Assembly: GCA_032164245.1 (NCBI GenBank)
Contig: JAVMKO010000006.1
Span: 104,301,310 to 104,365,309 of the forward strand
Origin: Sternotherus odoratus
Lineage: Eukaryota > Chordata > Testudines > Kinosternidae
Direction: 5' to 3'
DNA length: 64,000 bases
This document shows positions 56,801-64,000 of this stretch, piece after piece. Numbering within the stretch: position 1 is the stretch's first letter; every line of letters starts with the position of its first letter. The notes under the pieces were generated by a model. The model was not told the origin of the DNA, made no database searches, and was given only the letters and a program-made list of their open reading frames with translations. The translations under genes were made by a program, and so were the position numbers.

Positions 56801-58747
56801 GCTGGGTAACCTCTGAACACCAGCTGGGATGTGAGACTAGGGAGGCAGCTGTCTCCCACCTTCCTTGTGGGGCTTTTTCCTTCCTCCACCTTAGTCAGGT
56901 GATCACAGACAGACCCAGGGGGCGGAGTCACAGACAGACCCAGGGGGCGGAGTCACAGACAGACCCAGGCAGGGGGCGGGGTCACAGACAACTAGAGGGA
57001 GGGGTGGGATGACAGAGACACAGACACAGGCGATGGGGGTCACAGACACAGGAAGGCAGGGGTGGGGGTCACAGAGACAGCCAGAGGCGGGGATCACAGA
57101 CGGACACCAGGGATAGAATCACAGACAGAGGCAGGGGGTCCCAGACAAACAGCAGCAGGGGGTGGGGTCCCAGACAGAGGGACGAATGGGTAGAGTCCCA
57201 GACAGACAGAGGCAGGGAGGGGGGTCCCAGGCAGACAGGGGGAGGGTGGGGGGGGGGGTCCCAGGCAGGCAGGGGAAGGGTGGGGGGTCCCAGGCAGAGG
57301 GACGAAGGGGCACAGTTCCAGACAGACAGGGGAGGGTGGGGGGTCCCAGGCAGAGGGGTCCCAGGCAGACAGGGGCAGGGTGGGGGGTCCCAGACAGACA
57401 GGGGAGGGTGGGGGGTCCCAGGCAGACAGGGGAGGGTGGGGGGTCCCAGGCAGACAGGGGCAGGGTGGGGGGTCCCAGGCACTGAGGGGAGGTGGGGGGT
57501 CTCAGGCACTCAGAGGCAGGGTGGGGAGTCCCAGGCACTCAGGGGCAGGGTGGGTGGGGGGGTCCCAGGCAGACAGGGGCAGGGTGAGGGGGGTCCCAGG
57601 CACTCAGGGGCAGGGTGAGGGGGGTCCCAGGCACTCAGGGGAGGGTGGGGGGGTCTCTCAGGGGAGGGGGGGGTCCCAGGCAGACAGGGGCAGGGTGAGG
57701 GGGGTCCCAGGCACTCAGGGGCAGGGTGAGGGGGGTCCCAGGCACTCAGGGGAGGGTGGGGGGGTCTCTCAGGGGAGGGGGGGTCCCAGGCAGACAGGGG
57801 CAGGGTGAGGGGGGTCCCAGGCACTCAGGGGCAGGGTGAGGGGGGTCCCAGGCACTCAGGGGAGGGTGGGGGGGTCTCTCAGGGGAGGGGGGGGGTCCCA
57901 AGCAGACAGGGGCAGGGTGGGGGGTCTCTCAGGGGCAGGGTGGGGGGTCCCAGGCACTCAGGGTGGGGGAGGGGGGGGGTCTCTCCTCACCCTCAGGAAC
58001 TCGGTCTGACTCTCCTCCTGCACCTCGCCCAGCACGGCCTCCATCTGCTTGAGCTGCTCGAGGTAGCGGCCCATGGTCTTGTGCTCGTCCTGCAGCACGG
58101 CCGTCGCCTGCTGCTGCACCCGCTCCGCCTCCCGGCCCAGCGAGGCCTCCAGCACCCCCAGGTAGGAGCGCATCACCCCCAGCTGCTCCGCCACCTGCTG
58201 CTTGAACCGCACCACCGTGTCCTGCCGCCGGGGGGGGAGGGGTGGTCACTGCCTTGCCACTCCCCCCATTTCCCCGATCCTCCCCCGAGTCAGAGCCCCC
58301 CCCCCCGTAACTATCCCCGATAGCACCTCCCCTCCCAGATCCCCTCCCAGCAACCTCCGCCCCACATTTGTCTTCATGAACACGAAGGAGGCACAGATTG
58401 CTTTGTTATTGTAGGGTCTCCTGGCATTGCTAGGGCTACACATGGCTTGTTATGGTAGGGTCTCTCACCAGTGCTGGGGTTGTGCACACCCTCCTTTGTT
58501 ATTGTAGGGTCTCCTGGCATTGCTAGAGCTACACGTGGTTTGTTGCTGTGAATTTCTCATGGATATTGGGGTTGCACACCCTCCTTTGTTACTGTAGGGT
58601 CTGTAGGGAGGACTTAATGATTGGGAGTCGCTTGTCTGACATTCACTGAAAGGAGAAGAGGGTGTAACTTCTGGGTGCTGGCAGGTGAGATCCCTTTGAA
58701 CTAACAGTGCATTCACCCACTGACATCTGAATCTCCTGAAAGTGTGT

Positions 58748-58789
<42 letters not shown>

Positions 58790-60403
58790 ACGCACACACA
58801 CACACACAGACACACACACACGCACACACACACACGCACACGCCCTGCTGTCTCACCTCCACCTCTGCTATCTGGCGGTTCAGCAGAGCGATCGTTTTCT
58901 CCTTACGCACCTGCGCCTCCTGCAGCTGAACCTGCTGCTGGGGAAGTTGTTTCTGAGAGAGAAAAAGAGAAAGCGAGTGAGGGTGGGGGTCTGATCCGGG
59001 GGGCAGAGAGGGGACGGGATGCCGGGGTAGATGGGCCCACGGGGCGGATCCATGCGGGGGACCGAGGGGGCGGGATGCCGGGGTAGATGGGCCCACGGGG
59101 CGGATCCATGCGGGGGACCGAGGGGGCGGGATGCCGGGGTAGACGGGCCCACAGGGTGGATCCACGCGGGGGACCGAGGCGGCGGGGCAGACGGGCCCAC
59201 GGGGCGGATCCACGCGGGGGACCGAGGCGGCGGGGCAGACGGGCCCACGGGGCGGATCCACGCGGGGGACCGAGGCGGCGGGGCAGACGGGCCCACGGGG
59301 CGGATCCACGCGGGGGGACCGAGGCGGCGGGGCAGACGGGCCCACGGGGCGGATCCACGCGGGGGACCGAGGCGGCGGGGCAGACGGGCCCACGGGGCGG
59401 ATCCACGCGGGGGACCGAGGCGGCGGGGCAGACGGGCCCACGGGGCGGATCCACGCGGGGGACCGAGGCGGCGGGGCAGACGGGCCCACGGGGCGGATCC
59501 ACGCGGGGGACCGAGGCGGCGGGGCAGACGGGCCCACGGGGCGGATCCACGCGGGGGACCGAGGCGGCGGGGCAGACGGGCCCACGGGGCGGATCCACGC
59601 GGGGGACCGAGGCGGCGGGGCAGACGGGCCCACGGGGCGGATCCACGCGGGGGACCGAGGCGGCGGGGCAGACGGGCCCACGGGGCGGATCCACGCGGGG
59701 GACCGAGGCGGCGGGGCAGACGGGCCCACGGGGCGGATCCACGCGGGGGACCGAGGCGGCGGGGCAGACGGGCCCACGGGGCGGATCCACGCGGGGGACC
59801 GAGGCGGCGGGGCAGACGGGCCCACGGGGCGGATCCACGCGGGGGACCGAGGCGGCGGGGTAGACGGGCCCACGGGGCGGATCCACGCGGGGGACCGAGG
59901 CGGCGGGGCAGACGGGCCCACGGGGCGGATCCACGCGGGGGACCGAGGCGGCGGGGCAGACGGGCCCACGGGGCGGATCCACGCGGGGGACCGAGGCGGC
60001 GGGGCAGACGGGCCCACGGGGCGGTTACCTTCATCCTCTGGTGGGCCTCGGCGGCGGTGATGATGTTGTGGCCCTTGTGCTTGCCCAGCGAGGCGCACAC
60101 CCCGCAGATGACCTGCTGGTCCTGCTCGCAGTAGACGCTCAGCGGGTCCAGATGCTCCTCGCAGTGGTCGTGGGGCACCTGCCGGAAGCACTGCACCAGG
60201 TGCTCCATCGGCTGGTTGATGCGCAGCTGCTCCACCTTGGTGGGGGCCTGGCAGGTGGGGCAGGCGGCGGCCCGGGACAGGCATTCCAGGCAGAAGGTGT
60301 GGCCGCACTCCGCCGTCACCGGGGCCTTGAACAGCTTCAAGCAGCTGGGGCAGCTCAGGTCCTGGTGCATGCCCTGCATGAGGCGCTGCTTGGAGTTGGA
60401 CAT
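53828..60403 (-). CDS. TRIM72: TRIM72 / MG53, tripartite-motif membrane-repair protein (complete coding sequence)
   Basis: TRIM72 is a muscle E3-ligase-type protein that senses phosphatidylserine and oxidation at membrane tears and nucleates repair vesicles. Exons: 60029-60410 (ATG 60403), 58857-58952, 57991-58221, 55875-55897, 55079-55197 and 53828-54399. All have GT/AG junctions and compatible phases, giving 471 aa (the mammalian protein is 477). Exon 1 encodes a C3HC4 RING (CPSC ... CGHTFCLEC ... CPTC) and a B-box ([14 protein letters not shown] ... [13 protein letters not shown]). Exons 2-3 encode the coiled coil ([19 protein letters not shown]). Exon 4 (23 nt) is KYCLVAS; its Cys237 aligns with the redox Cys242 known in mouse MG53. 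Exon 5 encodes [20 protein letters not shown]. Exon 6 encodes PRY-SPRY ([39 protein letters not shown]). The RING loop before CPTC is shorter than in mammals. The sequence is intact, with no breaks. Confidence 0.97.
54545..54650 (+). repeat. MIR-like SINE, sense
   Basis: ctagtgaacagagcactgca (A-box side), actcctgggttctattcccg (B box), gctgagccgatcacttccct (core). It lies in the last TRIM72 intron and shows the single-copy parent of the 24.6-26.2 kb array unit. Confidence 0.75.
57160..57970. repeat. TRIM72: G-rich minisatellite in TRIM72 intron, with ~110-bp higher-order repeat
   Basis: The basic unit is about 30 bp (ggggtcccaggcagacaggg, gcagggtggg). From 57652 a composite unit beginning ggtctctcagggga recurs at 57654, 57765 and 57875, giving a 110-111-bp period. 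It ends about 20 bases short of the exon at 57991-58221. Long translations through it are repeat artefacts. Confidence 0.93.
58743..58845. repeat. TRIM72: (CA)n/(TG)n tract beside a TRIM72 splice donor
   Basis: Interrupted AC dinucleotide run ending about 12 bases from the donor of exon 58857-58952. In the transcript it reads as a long GU/UG repeat in the first 120 intron bases. Confidence 0.95.
59026..60024. repeat. TRIM72: 48-bp GC-rich minisatellite filling TRIM72 intron 2
   Basis: Unit: gggcccacggggcggatcca, cgcgggggaccgaggcggcg, gggcagac. It contains a GGATCC site and eight CpGs, with about 18 near-identical 48-bp copies. At the distal end there are two or three 56-bp variants (59026-59150, with 'ggatgccggggtag'). 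One 49-bp unit lies near 59310. The array starts within about 6 bases of the splice donor at 60028. The period is a multiple of three, so several frames stay open throughout. Confidence 0.97.
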
Positions 60404-60410
60404 GGCTGGG
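60404..60410 (-). other. TRIM72: TRIM72 5' UTR bases before the start codon in the RING exon
   Basis: A polypyrimidine tract and CTGCCAG acceptor (intron AG at 60411-60412) precede seven noncoding bases and the ATG, implying an upstream noncoding exon. Confidence 0.8.
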
Positions 60411-60779
60411 CTGGCAGAGAGGGGACAGAAGGTGACTCCTGGACCCCATTCCCGCCCCCCTGAGCCAGCCGGTCCTGGAGCCAAAGCCCCCTAGAGGGGA
60501 ACAGTCCCCCCACCCCTGCTTGGGATAAATGAGTCATTTCCCTTCCCCCCCTGCAGCCTGCCCTCCTGGAGGAATGTTAACCCTGCGTGGTATCTGCTGG
60601 GCCCATGGCTGCCGGGTGACAAATACCCATAAATAGCCGGCTTGGAAGGGCCGTGGCAACGGGAGCCGAGCTCTGGGGCCGGGTGATTCTCCCCCTGTGA
60701 ATCGTGGCCCCTCCCTGGGAGTTGCGGCTGACCGTGTCGTACAGCCCCGGGTTTTTGTCTTGACACTGTTCTGCTGCAG

Positions 60780-61010
60780 GGTATTCCAGGGCACCCGGGC
60801 ATTGCCCGGGATTTGTGGCTTTGCAGTCGGGTGCCGTATGGCAGGGACTACGTCTTACATTCTGTTCCCTCTGCTGCGGGGGGCCGGGCGTGGCAGGGCA
60901 TTGCCCTGTAGTCTAGCAAAGCACAGAGTCTTGATCGCTGTGAATGCCACCTGCATCCATTGGCATTGCATTGCATGGCTTTTTGGTGCATTGTGGTGCA
61001 GGCATGGTGC
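60780..61010. repeat. TTGCA/GCATT-rich cryptic simple DNA, block 1
   Basis: ggcattgcattgcatggctt and related words, in TRIM72 intron 1. Block 2 at 61935-62240 is similar. Confidence 0.6.
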
Positions 61011-61019
61011 TGTTGTGTT

Positions 61020-61210
61020 GGAGTGCAGGGAGGACAAAAGGTAATTGGCTTAATTTGCAGCAGGAGAGATTGAGGTTCGATATTAGCAAAACCTTTCAAA
61101 TGCTACGGTTAGTTGAGCTGGGGCCCAGGTTACCCAGGGAGGGAGTGGAATTCCCATCGTTGTTGTTAAGAACGGGGTGGACAAACACCTGTCAGAGATG
61201 GTCTAAGTTT
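61020..61210 (+). mobile_element. CR1 3' fragment
   Basis: ggcttaatttgcagcaggag ... acccagggagggagtggaat ... gtggacaaacacctgtcaga: the CR1 ORF2 C-terminal segment, degraded. Confidence 0.75.
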
Positions 61211-61499
61211 CTGTGGTCCCCCTCAGAACAGGGGGCAACGGAATAATTATATATCATGTATAATACCTAGCTCTTATCTAGGGCATTTCCACTGCCAGTT
61301 TTGAAAATGCAGTTAGAGAAAAATATATTTAAAATTATATGGATATATCTTGACAGCTGTTTCCCTGCGAAGTCGCAGTGACTGTTTGTTGGAAGTCCGG
61401 ATTGCTGGATTATGTGGCGGCCACCACAGTAACAATTCCCCGGCTCCTATTTAGTGCTTCCCGACGGTCAATCTCTAAAAGCTTTACAAAGGAGATCGC

Positions 61500-61645
61500 T
61501 AGTGCTAGCCCCATTTTACAGATGGGAAAACTGAATCGATTTACCTCAACATCCAGCAGGCCTGGGCCTGAAAGTGAGCTCCTGGATCCTGAACCTTGTT
61601 GGGCTCTGGGCCAGTGCTCTAGCCACTAGGCTACACCATACAATG
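61500..61645 (-). repeat. MIR-like SINE, antisense
   Basis: ccccattttacagatgggaa ... gctctagccactaggctaca. Confidence 0.75.
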
Positions 61646-61729
61646 CTTTGCAGTGTGATATTTGTGGCAGGACCACTGTCATGTTTTGCTGAGTGGCACT
61701 CTAGGTGAGGGTGGCTGTGCACAGCAGTG

Positions 61730-61920
61730 TGCTCTAATGGTGAGATCCCTGGACAAGGAAACAGGAGACTTGGGTTCTATTTCCAGCTGGGTGACTGTTG
61801 GTAGGTGATTCATCCTAGTACCTCAGTTTCCCCAGCTATAAAATGATAGGTGATTTCCCTTAGTAACGTATTCTGAGATCAGCAGAGGGAAAGTGCTATA
61901 TAAAGAGCTAGATACTATAG
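61730..61920 (+). repeat. MIR-like SINE, sense
   Basis: gagacttgggttctatttcc (B box) then gggtgactgttggtaggtga and cctcagtttccccagctata, the MIR core and tail. Confidence 0.8.
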
Positions 61921-61934
61921 TAAATATATATTTT

Positions 61935-62240
61935 AAAATGATTTGTTGTGCTGCGTTGCATTGTGTGCCTTTTTGTACCACTCAACGTATGCTATACTGC
62001 AGTGAATTATTTTGCATTGCAATACACGCATTGCATTTTTTTGCAGTGCAAACTCGATGCCCAGCCGTTGTCTCCGTTGCACTTGTGGTGTTGCAGTGCA
62101 GTGTGGTGAACTGCTGTTGTCCTGCCGCGTTGCACGTCTCCCCTTGCCCTGCACTGCGTCGGGGGGCACTGCGCTGGCTTGTAGCTGCCTCTGCGGTATA
62201 GCAGGGGACCGTTCAAAGCAAAGTCCCGCTGTGTTGTGTG
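61935..62240. repeat. TTGCA-rich cryptic simple DNA, block 2
   Basis: Dense 'ttgcattg', 'ttgcagtg' and 'gcgttgca' words, like block 1 at 60780-61010. Confidence 0.6.
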
Positions 62241-62249
62241 CTGTTGGGT

Positions 62250-63300
62250 GTAGCTCTTAGGGGTGAAGATACACGGTACAAGATGCGGTACAGGGTGCAT
62301 GTGCGTGGATGTGGGGGTTACGTATGGCCAGCTCTCTGAATCCAGGGGTTCAGACTAGATGATCATAATGGTCCCGTCTGGACTCTCTGAGTCTCCTGCT
62401 GTGCCGTTGCTCCGGAGGGGAGCGGTCTGCAGGGCTGAGACCCTCCCCAGACCATGCTGCATGCCAAGGTCAGGACCACGTCTGAGGACCAATAAAGGCC
62501 ATTTCCGGAGTGGGATGAGGGGCTTAGGCCAGCCTGGCTTTCCCCATGTCCTGCCCCCCACTGCAGCTGGGAATAAGGGTCTAGAGGGGCCCTGGGAGGG
62601 GGTGAAAGCAGAAGGGAGGGATTAGACTGATCCCCAGTGGATAGAGATGGGTGAGACCCAGTCCGGAGGGGCCTGACATGCAGCAAAGGGGGCATGGCTG
62701 GCTTCTCCATGCGTCGGACACAGGACTGGGGGGGAAGGGAGAGGGATGGAGGGAATGAGACAGATTCACAAACAGAGGGAGAGAGACACTGAGGAACATT
62801 TTTAGCCTCTGCCCAGACAGATTATCTAACCCAACCCAACCCCCTCCCCAAGCCAGATCCCTTCTCTGCCCCCCTTCCCTGCCATATGCTCTTCCCGCCT
62901 ACACGCTGTCCCTCTGCTACCCACCCGGTAGCGCCAGGGGGTTAAAATGACACGCAGGAGAGAGGAGAAAAAAGAGCCGAGACATGGAGACAGACTGACA
63001 CTGGACAGACCCAGACAGACTGACCCAGACAGACAGAGGCCTCACTCGGAGTGTCTCTGATCCCTGCCCAGAGCGAAGTAACTCCAGCTACCCCCCCGGT
63101 GCTATCCTAGAGGGCAGGATCCCTCTCCCCAACAGACCCTCTGACCTTGCCCATGCAGCCCACCCCGTTCTACGCCCTTTAGAGGGACGATACCTCCCTT
63201 CAAGTTTTCCCAGCCACCCTCGAAGCCTGGCCCCCCCGTCGCGGTAGGCTGCATACAAGGGGCAATGAAACAGACCCCCAGCCACGGCTCCGGGCGGGGG
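62250..63300. other. TRIM72 intron 1 / upstream DNA, no gene
   Basis: No exon recognised. Purine-rich and pyrimidine-rich patches (62720-62800, 62810-62930) and short 'cagacagactgac' repeats near 63000-63040. Confidence 0.4.
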
Positions 63301-63321
63301 AGAAAGAAAGCAGCGCCTTAC

Positions 63322-63437
63322 TGAGATCGGAGGAGACGGAGCGGGGAGCAGGGTCCGGCTGGAGGGCGAAGTGGTGCAGAGAGCGGATGGGCACCGAGGA
63401 GCAGCTGACGGCGGGGATGGGCTCAGCCGCAGCGCGA
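63322..63437 (-). other. TRIM72: Predicted noncoding first exon of TRIM72
   Basis: It lies 25-30 bases downstream of the TATA/MEF2 motif and ends in a good donor CTCA|GTAAGG (GT at 63321-63320). The right end (transcription start) is estimated. It would splice to the acceptor at 60411. Confidence 0.55.
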
Positions 63438-63577
63438 CTGCCCCACGGCCCCTCCCCGCCACTATATATAGATCGATAACCGGCTGCTCTTCTGGGAAGC
63501 ACAGGACACCGGCCAGGTTTTTGTCTGCAGAGCAGGAGGGGGAGGGAAAGGTGACAGGCGACTGGCTCGGGCAGCTG
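63402..63577 (-). promoter_or_regulatory. TRIM72: TRIM72 core promoter: TATA/MEF2 motif and E-boxes
   Basis: CTATATATAG at 63462-63471 fits both a TATA box and the MEF2 consensus YTAWWWWTAR exactly. E-boxes CAGCTG flank it at 63402-63407 and 63572-63577, the form preferred by MyoD. Mammalian TRIM72 is known to be driven by MyoD and MEF2 in muscle. Confidence 0.55.
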
Positions 63578-63629
63578 TTGGCATGGGAAGACACGGCTCT
63601 CATTCCCCAGTGCAGGCCCTGCACTGCCC

Positions 63630-63850
63630 TCCCGGATGCCTGGGTCCCATTCTGCATCCCAGTCTTCCCCTGCACCCCAGGGTGTGGGTGTGCAGCATTG
63701 TCGTCCAGGACGCCTGGGTCCCATTCCCCATCCCATTCTCTCCCCAGCACTCCATGGTCTGGGAGTGCAGCGTTGTCGTCCAGGATGCCTGGGTCCCATT
63801 CTCCATTCCCTTCTCTTCCCCTTGGGAACCAGGGGCCATGGGCCCCCTGC
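63630..63850. repeat. Three ~74-bp tandem units upstream of TRIM72
   Basis: 'gatgcctgggtcccattc', 'gacgcctgggtcccattc' and 'gatgcctgggtcccattc' start about 74 bases apart (near 63636, 63710 and 63785), each followed by a C/T-rich stretch and 'gtgcagcattgtcgtccag'. Confidence 0.8.
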
Positions 63851-64000
63851 CTTGCTGTTCCAGACACCTTGGGACCCTCCTGCCTTCTCACTCCGGGGAC
63901 ATGGCTCAGCTGTGATTTGGGGCGGGGAGGATCTAGCTGCTGCCACGCTCAGATTTCCCAGCCACGAGATTGCAGAGGGTCATGGCAGCTGCTGAGCGTG

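Noticed and set aside
57162..57824. Frames of 104-146 codons in the 57-kb region
   Set aside because: G-rich minisatellite of a TRIM72 intron read in several frames on both strands.
59031..60134. Plus-strand frames of 258-367 codons ([15 protein letters not shown] repeats)
   Set aside because: Opposite-strand reading of the same minisatellite.
58713..60484. Minus-strand frames of 534-578 codons starting with the TRIM72 RING
   Set aside because: They read from the RING/B-box exon straight into the intron because the 48-bp repeat has no stops. A canonical donor at 60028 and the known TRIM72 exon phases show the true splice.

Overview
This window is vertebrate nuclear DNA, most likely from a turtle. 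Supporting signs are spliced genes with GT/AG junctions, CR1 LINE fragments, MIR-like SINEs, a tRNA-derived SINE of cryptodire-turtle type at about 1380-1562, many short DNA transposons with 8-bp target-site duplications (TSDs), and a large microsatellite/minisatellite load. The species call is inference (about 0.75). Nothing looks bacterial or plasmid-borne.

Four gene regions can be supported, all on the minus strand. (1) 66-7725: the 5' part of a leukocyte integrin alpha subunit of the ITGAM/ITGAX/ITGAD type. It runs from the signal peptide at 7725 to the inserted (I/VWA) domain at 66 and continues beyond the left edge. (2) 22036-24427: a C2H2 zinc-finger gene with an eight-finger exon and a KRAB-B-like exon. 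(3) Two Pyrin-domain (PYD) genes, with first exons at 38466-38742 and 49956-50232. They lie in a tandem segmental duplication (about 34.0-39.3 kb and 44.4-50.95 kb). No CARD exon is visible, so they look like PYD-only or PYD-plus-tail genes. (4) 53828-60403: a complete TRIM72 (MG53) gene with six coding exons (471 aa), a noncoding first exon near 63.3-63.44 kb and a MEF2/TATA-like promoter motif.

The order integrin alpha - PYD - PYD - TRIM72 matches the mammalian block ITGAM/ITGAX - PYDC1 - TRIM72 - PYCARD. The zinc-finger gene is extra relative to mammals. The neighbours are functionally diverse: leukocyte adhesion and complement reception, inflammasome regulation, and muscle membrane repair.

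The DNA between genes is mostly transposons and repeats. It includes a decayed retroviral-type element (8.8-12 kb), CR1 fragments, an LTR-retrotransposon 5' half inserted in duplicate 2 (45.1-47.08 kb), six non-autonomous hAT-like elements with 8-bp TSDs, a fold-back element at 36.56-37.21 kb, and a 1.6-kb tandem array derived from a MIR-like SINE head (24.6-26.2 kb). TRIM72 introns hold a 48-bp GC-rich minisatellite touching a splice donor, a (CA)n tract next to another donor, and a minisatellite with about 110-bp higher-order periodicity.

The most interesting points are the tandem PYD genes with a near-identical core exon but a mostly amino-acid-changing set of differences, lineage-marking insertions that date the duplication, and the donor-proximal repeats of TRIM72.
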